Origin: Martelella mediterranea
GTDB taxonomy: Bacteria > Pseudomonadota > Alphaproteobacteria > Rhizobiales > Rhizobiaceae
Direction of reading: 5' to 3'
Assembly (NCBI RefSeq): GCF_004342225.1
Contig: NZ_SMAR01000003.1
Coordinates: 62,001-126,000 of the forward strand
Length of the DNA: 64,000 nt
The notes beneath the pieces are model-generated. The model was given only the letters and a program-made list of their open reading frames with translations. It was not told the DNA's origin and did no database searches. This document shows, piece after piece, positions 33,923-43,574 of this stretch. Each line of letters begins with the position of its first letter. Position 1 is the first letter of the stretch. A program made the position numbers and the translations under genes.

Positions 33923-34441
33923 TTACTGGCTGAGGTCCATCGACCAGAATGGCCGGTTTTCAGAATTGGGGCTGGTCGAAACGGCAACACCCATGTGTGC
34001 ATAGTCGCCGAGCATGTTTTTAAGGTGTTGCGGCGAGTTTACCCAGGCCTGAAAGGCGCGTTCGGGCGTTTGCTGATACATCGCAATGTTCTCAGCGGCT
34101 GGCAATGGCAGACCGATGCGTTTGAAACGTTCGGCGACCGTCTCACTGCGGCTTGTAATATGGTTCATCTTGCCAACAAGGGCCATACGTCTGGCCTGAT
34201 CAAGGGCCGCCTGCTCATTGACACGTGCGTAAGAGACCGGCGGCAAGCCATGGTCAGCACGCAACGCGTTTACCCATGGCAGGAAGGTTGATGTCATCGC
34301 CCGCGCATTCGTGTCACCTTCCGGCATTCCATTCCCCAGACCGGGGAAATCAAGCCCGCAGCCGGTGAGCGCGACTGCTGTACCTGCGCCGAGGATGCCG
34401 ATGATAAAGGCCCGACGGCCCGGTTTGGAATAATGGGGCAT
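33923..34441 (-). CDS. CAP/SCP-domain lipoprotein
   Basis: A 172-residue exported protein with one CAP (SCP/PR-1-like) domain. The N-terminus has GRRAFIIG followed by a hydrophobic stretch and the lipobox LTGC (Cys 28), so it is probably a lipoprotein, perhaps exported by the Tat route because of the twin arginine. The domain shows KMNHITSR, AAENIAMYQQTPERAFQAWVNSPQHLKNML (central part), the usual CAP signature with the conserved His and Glu, and GVAVSTS. Function of bacterial CAP proteins is mostly unknown. It overlaps the preceding gene by one base and is co-transcribed with it. Confidence 0.88.
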   Translation of the reverse strand: MPHYSKPGRRAFIIGILGAGTAVALTGCGLDFPGLGNGMPEGDTNARAMTSTFLPWVNALRADHGLPPVSYARVNEQAALDQARRMALVGKMNHITSRSETVAERFKRIGLPLPAAENIAMYQQTPERAFQAWVNSPQHLKNMLGDYAHMGVAVSTSPNSENRPFWSMDLSQ

Positions 34442-34707
34442 CAGCGACGATAACTCAGTATGCGGATGATCAGGAAGACCGGGATAACGATGATCGCGCC
34501 CAGAATGAAATAGTGTCCGATTTCGCCGAGTGCCTGAAAGCCCCGGTTCCAGATGTTGACGAAGAAGTCGATCACACCATGGTAGAGGTCGATCGGGTCA
34601 ATGTTGAGCGCTGACAGAATGAACCCGACAATCAGCGAGACCACCAGCAGGCGGACGATGGTACCGACAACAGTGCCGCCCAGAAACCGGTTTACTTCAT
34701 TACTCAT
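34441..34707 (-). CDS. Small two-helix membrane protein (DUF6460-like)
   Basis: An 88-residue protein with two hydrophobic helices (about 16-36 and 66-84) and a short FLGG motif at the N-terminus. The pattern GSVVG-like GGTVVGTIVRLLVVSLIVGF is typical of an uncharacterised rhizobial family. It precedes the CAP lipoprotein with overlapping stop and start, so both are made together. Function unknown. Confidence 0.75.
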   Translation of the reverse strand: MSNEVNRFLGGTVVGTIVRLLVVSLIVGFILSALNIDPIDLYHGVIDFFVNIWNRGFQALGEIGHYFILGAIIVIPVFLIIRILSYRR

Positions 34708-34861
34708 TGCTCGCCTTCTCCGTCAGAATTGAGCTTTTTAGATATAATGCATGGCAGCCGGCTTCAAGGTTTCCGGTCTTCAGGTCGCAACAATGTTTCC
34801 GCTTGCCTTTTCCCTGAAAGCGCGCCATTGGCCATGTCACTTGTTTTTCGGTTTTCGTGAC

Positions 34862-35809
34862 ATGAATATAAAGTCTTTTTCTTCGGGCGATCTGCTTGCA
34901 GACCGTCGTGCCGATTATGCGCGCATGCTGGATGAAGCCGGCGAGTTCGAGGCCGCCGCCGATCTGATGGAACAGGCGCTTGAGCGCGTGCCGGACTGGC
35001 CCGCCGGGCTGGCCATGCTGGCTGCCTTTCGCGAGCACGCAGGCCAGTTCAGTGCTGCAGTTGAAACGCTTAAAGCGTTGGATGACAAGGATGACAGTGA
35101 TCTTTTCGCTGCACCCTTGAAGCTTGCGGTCCTGGGTGCAGCCAATGCGCCTGCTCATCCACCGGGCCGTTATGTGGAAGCACTCTTTGATTCCTACGCC
35201 GAACATTTTGACGAGGCGCTGACTGAGCGGCTGGCCTATACCGCGCCACAGCAGCTTGCAGCACTTCTGAATGAGGTGGAAGGCCAGGAACGCCGCTTCC
35301 GCCTCTGTGTGGATATCGGCTGCGGAACCGGCCTTTCCGGTGAAGTTCTAGCCAGTCGTGTGGACAGGCTGGAAGGTTTTGACCTTTCGCTCAACATGCT
35401 TTCAAAGGCCGCGGAGAAGGGGCTTTACCAAGATTTGCGGCCAGCAGACCTGTTGCGATGTCCGGAAAAAAGCGGCTTGTTTGGGGAACCCTTTGCCCAA
35501 GGGCGCGCCGATCTCGTGATCGCAGCCGACGTGTTGATGTATATTGGTGCGCTGGAAAATCTGATGATGAATGTGCGCCAGCTCACCGCATCCGCCGGTA
35601 TGTTTCTGTTTTCTGTCGAAGATGCCGGTGAGGGGGATCATTTCCGTCTTTTGCCTTCGCTGCGCTATGCCCATTCTAGGCGTTATGTCGAGAAGCAGCT
35701 TTCTGCGTTTGGCTTCCAGATCAAAGCCTTCCGTAATGTAACATTGCGTAAAGACGGCGGGGCAGATGTGCCGGGAATTATCTTTCTGGCGGAACACATA
35801 TTCGTTTGA
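34862..35809 (+). CDS. TPR-containing SAM-dependent methyltransferase
   Basis: A 315-residue class I methyltransferase with a short TPR region at the N-terminus (about 15-75: ARMLDEAGEFEAAADLMEQA, first repeat). SAM-binding motif I is VDIGCGTGLSG, the acidic end of strand 2 is EGFDLSLNML, and motif IV lies around DLVIAADVLMYIG. The family resembles predicted methyltransferases with TPR repeats common in alphaproteobacteria. The frame is open 111 bases upstream, but the protein-like part starts at ATG 34862. Substrate unknown. The XRE-like gene follows 43 bases later. Confidence 0.83.
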   Translation: MNIKSFSSGDLLADRRADYARMLDEAGEFEAAADLMEQALERVPDWPAGLAMLAAFREHAGQFSAAVETLKALDDKDDSDLFAAPLKLAVLGAANAPAHPPGRYVEALFDSYAEHFDEALTERLAYTAPQQLAALLNEVEGQERRFRLCVDIGCGTGLSGEVLASRVDRLEGFDLSLNMLSKAAEKGLYQDLRPADLLRCPEKSGLFGEPFAQGRADLVIAADVLMYIGALENLMMNVRQLTASAGMFLFSVEDAGEGDHFRLLPSLRYAHSRRYVEKQLSAFGFQIKAFRNVTLRKDGGADVPGIIFLAEHIFV

Positions 35810-35852
35810 GTGCGTTTCAGGAGACACGCTGAACAGAAACAGGGAGGCTGAA

Positions 35853-36158
35853 ATGATTCTGACTTCTGCACTTTGTCAGGCTGCACGTGTCCTCGCACAG
35901 ATCGATCGTCCAACGCTTTCGGCAGAAAGCGGCGTTTCCGACGACAAGATCAAAGCCTTCGAGGAAGGGATCGCAGATCTTGGCGATGAAACCCGTGAAA
36001 AGCTGAAAATCACGCTCGAATCTCTTGGTATTTCTTTTCTTCCGGAAGAAGGTGAGGGCGGCGTCGGGCTGCGGCTGAAATTTACGAGAAGCGAGGCGCG
36101 TCGGATTGTCAACTGGGAAGATGAGGGCGGACGCGTCAATCAGGATGATGTTGTTTGA
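35853..36158 (+). CDS. XRE-like helix-turn-helix protein
   Basis: A 101-residue small DNA-binding-type protein. Residues about 5-60 form an HTH of the XRE kind (AARVLAQIDRPTLSAESGVS, then IKAFEEGIADLGDETREKL), followed by a C-terminal basic tail. AGGGAGG five bases before ATG 35853 sets the start; the frame opens 87 bases earlier inside the methyltransferase. It is a probable co-transcribed partner of the methyltransferase. Targets are unknown. Confidence 0.78.
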   Translation: MILTSALCQAARVLAQIDRPTLSAESGVSDDKIKAFEEGIADLGDETREKLKITLESLGISFLPEEGEGGVGLRLKFTRSEARRIVNWEDEGGRVNQDDVV

Positions 36159-36183
36159 CGCGCACAGCGTTTTAGGGTGAATA

Positions 36184-36220
36184 GGAACCAGCCTCCGGTT
36201 GAACCAACCGGGTTTCCTTT
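36184..36220 (+). terminator. Hairpin after the XRE-like gene
   Basis: A perfect inner stem CCGGTTG/CAACCGG with a three-base loop (36195-36211), extendable by AGGAA/TTTCCT outside, followed by a T/C-rich tail. Probable terminator of the methyltransferase/XRE unit. Confidence 0.5.
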
Positions 36221-36248
36221 CGCCTAACATTGTGGAGCGGCCTGCGCC

Positions 36249-36884
36249 TTGTCCGAGAATAAATTCCTGTCCGGCATCATGAACTCAACCCCTGATCGTC
36301 ATTCGCTGCTTGAGGATGCGCAGGGGATCATTACCGGGTCGATGATTACCTGTGTCGGTATCATGATGCTTAAAGCTGGTGGCTTGCTGACAGGCGGGAC
36401 CGCAGGACTGGCCTTTCTTCTGTTTTACACCTCGGGCATGAGCTTCGGGCTGGCTTTCTTTCTGGTCAATCTGCCGTTTTACTATTTTGCCTGGCGCCGG
36501 GTCGGGCTGGCCTTCACCGTTAAAACCTTTATCGCCGTCGGCCTGACCTCAGCGCTGACATCCATTGTGCCGCAGTTCGTTACAATTGGAGACACGAACC
36601 CGTTTGCAGGTGGCCTGTTCGGAGGTATGCTTGTCGGCGCGGGACTTTTGATCTTCTTCCGGCATTCGGCGAGCCTTGGCGGTTTCGGGATTCTTGGACT
36701 GTATCTGCAGGACCGCTTTGGCATTAAAGCGGGCTATGTGCAGATGGTGCTTGATGGCATGGTGCTGGTCATGTCGTTTTTCGTCGCCAGCCCATATATT
36801 ATAATCTGTTCGGTTGCCGGTGCCGTTGTCATCAATATGGTGCTTGCCATCAATCATCGCCGGGACCGGTATGTTGCCATGTAG
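36249..36884 (+). CDS. YitT-family membrane protein
   Basis: A 211-residue protein with five or six membrane helices of the YitT/DUF161 type. The family segment ITCVGIMMLKAGGLLTGGTAGLAFLL (helix 1-2; shown here to indicate GGTAG) and ASLGGFGILGLYLQ are present. The C-terminal DUF2179 domain of Bacillus YitT is absent, as is usual in proteobacteria. The start is uncertain: TTG 36249 has a distant GGAG, and ATG 36279 has no ribosome site. Function is unknown; pyridoxine or metal-linked roles have been proposed for relatives. Confidence 0.8.
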   Translation: MSENKFLSGIMNSTPDRHSLLEDAQGIITGSMITCVGIMMLKAGGLLTGGTAGLAFLLFYTSGMSFGLAFFLVNLPFYYFAWRRVGLAFTVKTFIAVGLTSALTSIVPQFVTIGDTNPFAGGLFGGMLVGAGLLIFFRHSASLGGFGILGLYLQDRFGIKAGYVQMVLDGMVLVMSFFVASPYIIICSVAGAVVINMVLAINHRRDRYVAM

Positions 36885-36944
36885 GTTTCAAAGCAGGTTT
36901 AAAAAAATCTGGCCTGAAACATCAAATACTGTCATCGTCCGCTC

Positions 36945-39494
36945 ATGAACGAAACGGAAACATTGGCCGAAAAATCTTCTGCCGGGATCCTGCCTGACCG
37001 CTTCCGCCGCTGGTTTGCTGCCAATGGCTGGTCGCCCCGTCCGCACCAGCTGGAGCTTCTTTCGCGCGCAAGCGCAGGCGAGAACATGTTGCTGATCGCT
37101 CCGACGGGGGCGGGCAAGACAATGGCCGGTTTTCTGCCGGCGCTTTCCGATCTGGATCGCCGTGGGCCGCACAAACCGGGAACCAGGCCGTATGGTGTTC
37201 ACACGCTTTACATCTCGCCATTGAAGGCGCTCGCGGTGGATATTGCCCGCAACCTGAAACGACCTGTCGTTGAAGCCGGTCTCGATATCACGATGGAGAC
37301 CAGAACCGGCGATACGCCGCAGGGCAAGCGCCAGCGTCAGAAGCTCAAGCCACCGGATATCCTGCTGACGACGCCGGAACAGCTGGCACTTCTGATCGCA
37401 AGCAAGGATGCCGACAGTTTTTTCGAGGATCTGCGCTTCGTAATCTTCGATGAACTGCATTCTCTTGTGACTTCAAAACGGGGGCATCTCCTGTCTCTGG
37501 GGCTGGCGCGATTAAGACGGCTTCAGCCCCGGCTGACGACGATCGGCCTTTCTGCGACAGTTTCTGAGCCAATGGAGCTGCAGCGCTGGTTGGTAGAGCA
37601 AACCGGAGAGGTGGAGCCGGAGCCAGCTGCCGGGCTCATTCAGGTCAAGGGCGGAGCCCTGCCGGATATCACGATACTCAAGGCATCGAACCGCATTCCA
37701 TGGTCGGGTCATTCGGCCCGCTATGCCGCGCCGGACGTGTATGAGGCATTGAAAAGCCGCGCCATGACGTTGATTTTCGTCAACACGCGTTCGCAGGCTG
37801 AAATCGTGTTTCAGGAACTCTGGGCAGTGAATGAAGACAACCTGCCGATCGCGCTGCACCATGGCTCGCTGGATGCTTCTCAGCGGCGCAAGGTTGAAGC
37901 GGCCATGGCTGCGGGTAAACTGAGGGCCGTCGTTGCGACATCCACACTGGATCTCGGCATCGACTGGGGTGATGTGGATCTGGTCGTCCATGTCGGAGCG
38001 CCCAAAGGCGCCAGTCGTCTGGCACAACGTATCGGACGTGCCAACCACCGTATGGATGAACCAAGCCGGGCGATACTGGTACCGGCTAATCGCTTCGAGG
38101 TGATGGAATGTCAGGCGGCGCTCGATGCCAATTATGTCGGCGCGCAGGATACGCCGCCGATTGGTGACGGCGCGCTGGATGTTCTGGCGCAGCACATACT
38201 AGGCATGGCCTGTGCTGAACCGTTCCGACCGGATGACCTGTTTGAAGAGGTCCGGACGGCGCTGCCCTATCATACGCTCTCAAGGACAACATTCGACAGG
38301 CTCGTCGCTTTCGTCGCAACGGGTGGCTATGCACTTCGTTCCTATGAGCGATATGCGAAAATCCGCGAAAGCGAAGATGGAACATTTCGCCTGACGCATC
38401 CCGATTTCGCAAGGCAGTACCGGCTCAATCTGGGGACGATCATCGAAATGCCCATGCTGAATCTGCGGTTGGTCAGACCTGGCAAGCGAACTGGTTTCGG
38501 GCGTGGTGGTCCGGCGCTGGGTCAGGTGGAGGAGTATTTCATTGAAAGCCTGAGTCCCGGCGATACGTTTCTTTTCTCCGGTAAGGTTCTGCGTTTTGAG
38601 GGGATCCGTGAAAGCGAGTGCCTCGTTTCTGCGGCCTATGACAAGGATCCGAAGATCCCGTCTTATGCGGGTGGCAAGTTTCCGCTTTCGACTTATCTTG
38701 CCGATGGCGTGCGGGCGATGCTGGATGATTCTGACCGGCGCAAGGTGTTGCCGGCTCCGGTGCGGGAATGGCTTTCACTTCAGGCTGAACACTCTCTGCT
38801 CCCCAGACGCGACGAATTGCTCGTCGAAACGTTTCCGCTGGATAATCGGTTCTATCTGGTTGCCTATCCTTTTGAGGGGCGGCTTGCTCATCAAACACTT
38901 GGTATGTTGCTGACCCGGCGTCTGGAGCGCTTTGGAGCTTCACCGCTCGGTTTTGTGTCGACGGACTACTCGCTGGCGATCTGGGGCTTAAAAGATATGG
39001 GGGCGATGCTGGCCGGTGGTGCGCTAGACCTGAAAACGCTTTTGGACGAAGATATGCTGGGCGATGATCTGGAGGCTTGGCTGAATGAAAGCTGGATGCT
39101 GAAGCGTACGTTCCGTCAGTGTGCGATGATTGCCGGTTTGATTGAGCGGCGATATCCCGGAAAGGAAAAGACCGGACGGCAGATGACGGTTTCAGCAGAT
39201 CTGATCTATGATGTTCTGATATCTCATGAGCCCGATCATATTTTGTTGCAGGCCACCCGGGCAGATGCTGCTGCAGGCTTGCTGGATATTGGGCGGCTTG
39301 GCAAAATGTTGTCCAGAATCAAGGGGCATCTGGTTCACTATCCGCTGGAGCGGGTTTCGCCGCTGGCTGTGCCGGTGCTGATGGAAATCGGGCGCGAACG
39401 TGTCAACGGCTCTGCCGGGGAAACGATGCTGCAGGAGGCTGTCGATGAGCTTGCCGCCGCCCTTGAAGGCGCAGATCGTGAGGAAGATGAATGA
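36945..39494 (+). CDS. Ligase-associated Lhr-like DEXH-box DNA helicase
   Basis: An 849-residue superfamily 2 helicase. Motif I APTGAGKT, motif II DELH, motif III GLSATVS, motif IV region LIFVNTRSQAE and motif VI QRIGRANHR are intact; the C-terminal Lhr-type region of about 450 residues follows. The family is the DEXH helicase found in a four-gene DNA-repair set with an ATP-dependent DNA ligase, an MBL-fold exonuclease and the PdeM phosphoesterase. Here its stop overlaps the pdeM start (ATGA), but ligase and exonuclease genes are not adjacent. Confidence 0.92.
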   Translation: MNETETLAEKSSAGILPDRFRRWFAANGWSPRPHQLELLSRASAGENMLLIAPTGAGKTMAGFLPALSDLDRRGPHKPGTRPYGVHTLYISPLKALAVDIARNLKRPVVEAGLDITMETRTGDTPQGKRQRQKLKPPDILLTTPEQLALLIASKDADSFFEDLRFVIFDELHSLVTSKRGHLLSLGLARLRRLQPRLTTIGLSATVSEPMELQRWLVEQTGEVEPEPAAGLIQVKGGALPDITILKASNRIPWSGHSARYAAPDVYEALKSRAMTLIFVNTRSQAEIVFQELWAVNEDNLPIALHHGSLDASQRRKVEAAMAAGKLRAVVATSTLDLGIDWGDVDLVVHVGAPKGASRLAQRIGRANHRMDEPSRAILVPANRFEVMECQAALDANYVGAQDTPPIGDGALDVLAQHILGMACAEPFRPDDLFEEVRTALPYHTLSRTTFDRLVAFVATGGYALRSYERYAKIRESEDGTFRLTHPDFARQYRLNLGTIIEMPMLNLRLVRPGKRTGFGRGGPALGQVEEYFIESLSPGDTFLFSGKVLRFEGIRESECLVSAAYDKDPKIPSYAGGKFPLSTYLADGVRAMLDDSDRRKVLPAPVREWLSLQAEHSLLPRRDELLVETFPLDNRFYLVAYPFEGRLAHQTLGMLLTRRLERFGASPLGFVSTDYSLAIWGLKDMGAMLAGGALDLKTLLDEDMLGDDLEAWLNESWMLKRTFRQCAMIAGLIERRYPGKEKTGRQMTVSADLIYDVLISHEPDHILLQATRADAAAGLLDIGRLGKMLSRIKGHLVHYPLERVSPLAVPVLMEIGRERVNGSAGETMLQEAVDELAAALEGADREEDE

Positions 39495-40222
39495 CCTTTT
39501 GCGCCTGTGAAACGGACCGGCCATATGGGCCTGTCGCAAGTGGCCGGTTTGCGGGACATGCCATCACGTTCGATTGCTCCGGTGCTGCATATTTTCCGGA
39601 GCTTTCGCTTCTCGTCATTTCGGATCTTCATCTGGAGCGCGGTGCTGCGCATGCGCGGCGGGGCTTCTTTTTACCGCCCTATGATACTGCTCAAACGCTG
39701 AATGCTCTCGCTGCGGTGGTGCGCCGTTATCAGCCTTTGCGGATTGTTTCGCTCGGTGACAGTTTTCATGATCGCCTTGGCGCTCAGGCAATGATGCCGG
39801 AGTTGCGCGAACGCCTTGAAGAACTGGCTCAAACGGGTGAATGGATCTGGATTACCGGCAATCATGATCCTGACGGGGTCGGCGGATTGCCCGGACATGA
39901 AAGTCATGAATGGAATTTCGAGGGACTGAGCTTTCGCCATGAACCGGGTGGGGGCCCGCTTCCTGATGCGGTTGAAGGCGAGGTTTGCGGCCATTTGCAT
40001 CCTGCCGCAACCTTGAAACGCCCGGGAAAATCAGTACGGCGGCCTTGCTTTGCTGCAGACGACAAGAGGCTGATGCTGCCTGCATTTTCGACCAAAGCTG
40101 GCGGACTCGATCTGAAGCATTCCGCCTTTTCCGGGCTCTTTGACCGTAAGAAGTTGAACGTTCACATGCTCGGGCCGGACAGGGTTTACAGTTTTCCGTT
40201 TGCAGAACTGAACAGGCGTTAG
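39491..40222 (+). CDS. pdeM: Ligase-associated DNA-repair endonuclease PdeM
   Basis: A 243-residue calcineurin-like metallophosphoesterase. Metal-binding motifs in order are ISDLHLERG, GDSFHD, TGNHDPD and VCGHLHPA, all complete. In bacteria that encode the helicase-ligase repair set this subfamily is named PdeM. It overlaps the helicase gene by four bases and the convergent gene by four bases at its end. Substrate is probably damaged DNA ends, from family context. Confidence 0.9.
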   Translation: MTFCACETDRPYGPVASGRFAGHAITFDCSGAAYFPELSLLVISDLHLERGAAHARRGFFLPPYDTAQTLNALAAVVRRYQPLRIVSLGDSFHDRLGAQAMMPELRERLEELAQTGEWIWITGNHDPDGVGGLPGHESHEWNFEGLSFRHEPGGGPLPDAVEGEVCGHLHPAATLKRPGKSVRRPCFAADDKRLMLPAFSTKAGGLDLKHSAFSGLFDRKKLNVHMLGPDRVYSFPFAELNRR

Positions 40223-41007
40223 CTCTTCCGGAAAACCACACTCGCGATATAGCCGGAAAGCAGGGCGATCATCACTGCCGACAGGCCGTAAAACAGCGGT
40301 TGTTCATGAGCTGCCGTTGTGATTTGTGCTTCGAGGCCGGTTTTGACCACATCAAGCGGAAGATTCTGAGCTGCGATTTGCTGGCCGTTCTTAAAAAGAT
40401 AAGCCTGAACGGTGTGTGTGCCTTCGGGAATATTGACCGAAAGCCGCAGGCTGGCGCGAAACAGGCTGTTGGATACGAATTTGATGCCTTCCGGTTCAGA
40501 GACGTAATTGCCGTGAACATCATTCAGCCGCAGCATCGCATCGCGAAATGTTGCCAGATCGCTGGCATCGAAAAAACCAACCGGCGATATCCGCAAATGG
40601 GACACGCCGATGCCAAGCGAAGCCAGAACCTGCGGGCTTGTGATCTCATCAAGCGGGCGCGTGCTGGAAATTGAGTAGGAGCGCGGAACATGCTCGAAGG
40701 ACATGGTTTCGCGGTTGACCCAGATACCGAAGACACGCTCCTTACGCCGTACATCAGCCTCGGCCTTCGGGCCTTCCAGAATAACGACAATATCATAGGC
40801 GCCCTGATCCAGAAGTTCCGGGTCTGCCTCATTGACTGCCCCGAAAACGGTCAGATCAGCACCGGAAAAATCGGAGGTTATGGCGATCTGATTGGTCGAG
40901 GTGCCGATTTCAAGCGTCTCAACATGAACATCAGCCGAGACCTGCGCCAGAGCCGGTGAAATAACCATACTCAGGAAGAGGGCAGTATAAGAGAGGATTC
41001 GTCTCAT
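40219..41007 (-). CDS. TIGR02186-family exported membrane protein
   Basis: A 262-residue protein with a signal peptide (ending PALAQ, about residue 22), a periplasmic beta-rich body (VETLEIGTSTNQIAITSDF; GADLTVFGAV) and one C-terminal membrane helix (about 238-258). It matches the uncharacterised alphaproteobacterial family that accompanies a TauE-type permease. Its ATG overlaps the end of that permease gene by four bases, so they form an operon and probably a complex. Function unknown. Confidence 0.85.
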   Translation of the reverse strand: MRRILSYTALFLSMVISPALAQVSADVHVETLEIGTSTNQIAITSDFSGADLTVFGAVNEADPELLDQGAYDIVVILEGPKAEADVRRKERVFGIWVNRETMSFEHVPRSYSISSTRPLDEITSPQVLASLGIGVSHLRISPVGFFDASDLATFRDAMLRLNDVHGNYVSEPEGIKFVSNSLFRASLRLSVNIPEGTHTVQAYLFKNGQQIAAQNLPLDVVKTGLEAQITTAAHEQPLFYGLSAVMIALLSGYIASVVFRKS

Positions 41008-41930
41008 TCCGGTGCCCCCGCAAAAACGACGGAGAACATATCCGAAGGGGTGACGACAAGACCAAAGGCCAGCCGAACGCCGACGGCCAGAATCAATAAT
41101 GCCAGCAATGCGCGCAGCTGCTCGCCGCGGAGTTTCTGGCCGACGCGAACACCATATTGTGCACCGACGACGCTGGAAATCATCAGAATGGAAGCAAGAA
41201 CGATATCAACCGAAAAGTTGGTTGTAGCCTGGATTACAGTTGTGTAGGCGGAAACGAATATGATCTGAAACAGCGATGTACCGACCACGATATTGGTGGG
41301 AATCCTGAGCAGATAGATCATCGCCGGAACCATGATAAAGCCACCGCCAATACCCAGAGATGACGTCAGCACGCCAATCGATCCACCCAGCAGGAACACC
41401 GGAATAACGCTCAGATAAAGCTTTGATTTCTTGAAGCGCATCTTGATCGGCAGTTTATGGATCCAGTTATGCTGACCGGGACGGCGCACCATGGTGGGCT
41501 GCTTGTTGGCACTGCGCCGAATGGCGCGGATGCTTTCAGTCAGCATCAGCCCACCAATCGAAGTCAGCAGTACAACGTAGAGAATTGAAATGACCAGATC
41601 GAGCTGACCCAGCGCACGCAGAAGTGAGAAAACCCAGATGCCGAGCGTTGCGCCCACAAGACCGCCGCAAAGAAGCACGGTACCGAGCTTCATATCAAGC
41701 GTACCGCGCCTGAAATGGGTAAGCGTGCCTGAAACGGATGAGGCAACCACCTGGCTGGCGCCGGTTGCGACCGCTACCACAGGGGGAATGTTGTAAAAGA
41801 TCAGAAGCGGCGTCATCAGAAACCCGCCGCCGACACCGAACATGCCGGAGAGAAAGCCGACCGCTGCACCCATTCCGAGGATGATAAAAATGTTGACCGA
41901 TAGCTCCGCGATCGGCAGATAGATCATCAC
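41004..41930 (-). CDS. Sulfite exporter TauE/SafE-family permease
   Basis: A 308-residue membrane protein with eight or nine helices and two TauE/SafE repeats: GFLSGMFGVGGGFLMTPLL at about 25-43 and VLTSSLGIGGGFIMVPAMI in the second half. Between them lies a polar cytoplasmic loop (about 140-165). Family members export sulfite or sulfonates, or transport related anions. It leads the two-gene unit with the TIGR02186 protein. Substrate cannot be fixed from sequence. Confidence 0.88.
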   Translation of the reverse strand: MMIYLPIAELSVNIFIILGMGAAVGFLSGMFGVGGGFLMTPLLIFYNIPPVVAVATGASQVVASSVSGTLTHFRRGTLDMKLGTVLLCGGLVGATLGIWVFSLLRALGQLDLVISILYVVLLTSIGGLMLTESIRAIRRSANKQPTMVRRPGQHNWIHKLPIKMRFKKSKLYLSVIPVFLLGGSIGVLTSSLGIGGGFIMVPAMIYLLRIPTNIVVGTSLFQIIFVSAYTTVIQATTNFSVDIVLASILMISSVVGAQYGVRVGQKLRGEQLRALLALLILAVGVRLAFGLVVTPSDMFSVVFAGAPE

Positions 41931-42065
41931 GGGCAGACCTCAAACTCATGTGTCGGCGGGCTTTTTCAAGCCCGTAAGGGGCGGTGTAAACTGCTTTTCT
42001 TCTTGCGCTGCATTGGCGCTCAAGTCAATTCAAAGCGGGCGAATTCACCCTTATCTGACTGGCTT

Positions 42066-43574
42066 TCAGGCCTGACTGTGGGCCAACAGTATTTTCACCA
42101 GTTCCGGTGTCACTCTGCCGTCCGGCTCAAACCCGTTGGCTTGCTGAAATGCACGGATGGCGGCATCTGTGCGCTTTCCCAGCAGGCCGTCGGCGGGCCC
42201 GGCATCATACCCCTGATTGTTGAGCATCGTCTGCAAGTCGCGGATAACGGCCTGTTTGTCGGCAACCGGTTTTGGTTTTGCAGATGCTTCGGCGCGTTGC
42301 CAGCCTGGCGGCGTTTTTACGGTATTGGCACTGGCTTTCGGGGTTTCAGGCTTCCACTCCGCAACATCCGCCTTGCCGCGCTTCAGTTCCTCCGGTGAAA
42401 GGGCTTCTGCCACCTCGTCGCGGCGCTTTGCGGCTTCAGCGTCCCCTGCTTTTGCAGCGATCGCAAACCATTTGTATGATTGCACCAGATCGGCGTTCAC
42501 CCCCGCGCCACGGGCGTAAAGAATTGCCAGATTGAACTGACTGTCGGCCACGCCGTGGCTGGCGGCTGCCTTGAACCAGCGTGCTGCTTGCTGAACGTCC
42601 GGTGTACCGGTGGCCGCGCCGTTGGCCTGAAGAACAGCAAGGTTATGCATGGCGCGGATATTTCCTGCCTCCGCCGCCTTCTGGTAAAATTCTATTGCGG
42701 CGTTCAGGTTCTGAGGAACACCGTTGCCTTTTTCATAAAGGCTTCCAATGCTGAAGGCAGCCAGTGCAGAACCTTTCTCTGCAGCACGGTCAAACCATTC
42801 GGCAGCCGTTGACATGTCTTTTGCAACACCGGTTCCATCTTCATAATGAAGACCGATTTGATACAAAGCAGCCGGATTGCCCTGACTTGCCGCCGCTGCC
42901 AGCGAAGCCGGCTTCAACCCGGCGGGCACCGTGATGGCGACATCCTCGTTGGACTTTGACTGTGCTTGTGAAACTGAAGTGACCGCAGGCTCTGAAGGCC
43001 TGGTGCCAGCCTTTTGCAGCCCGGAAGCCGGATCCGGCGCGGTGTCGGATAACATATCCAGCACTTCTTCGCTGTCGACCGGCTGTTCGGCTTTATCAGC
43101 AGAGCGTGTCGCAGGATTATCTTCGGTGATTGGGCCTTTGCGTCTGGCAAGTGCCTTGCTTGCGGCAGCCTCAAACGGATTTTCCGCGCTCTGAGTTCTG
43201 ATGCTGCCGGTGCTGATACTGCGATCAACGTCGGCGATGCGGAAAGCGGCTGGTTCGCCGATTGTCCCGGCTTCAGCTGTCTGAACGGGAAGGGGAGCAT
43301 CCGCCGTGACGGGTACGTTTTGCGCATCTGCAGTCGGCGAAGGCGTGGTTTCAACGCGCAGGTCGCGCATTAAAACCGGCGTGTCAGCATTGTCCGTTCT
43401 GACCGTATGAACCGCAGTGACGTCGTCGTGGTCAACTGTGATCGGTTTATCGACAGAAGCGGTTCTGCTGATCAGCGGATAGGCCAGAACCGCGAGAAGA
43501 ATGGCACTTGCCGCAAGGTAGACAGGCCGTCGTGACGGGGTCTGGCCGTTTCCGCCGTTGCCGCCGTCGTTATC
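42066..43574 (-). pseudogene. PodJ-like polar protein, C-terminal part (after A9 frameshift)
   Basis: Reading frame that continues the coiled-coil gene after the nine-A run at 43576-43584. It encodes a short Gly/Asn linker, a membrane helix (VYLAASAILLAVLAY), a Pro/Ala/Thr-rich periplasmic spacer, four or five SEL1-like repeats (GIHYEDG-type, e.g. IGLHYEDGTGVAKD and IGSLYEKGNGVPQN) and a terminal peptidoglycan-binding domain (MLNNQGYDAGPADGLLG). This is exactly the second half of rhizobial PodJ-type polar organisers. An ATG exists at 43370, but starting there would lose the membrane helix, so the segment is better seen as part of one gene split by a one-base shift. It may be restored by slippage or be an assembly error. 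Confidence 0.8.

Noticed and set aside
41957-41974. Short hairpin CGGGCTT/AAGCCCG upstream of the TauE-type permease
   Set aside because: Seven pairs with a four-base loop but no T-run after it; position does not suit a terminator of either neighbour.
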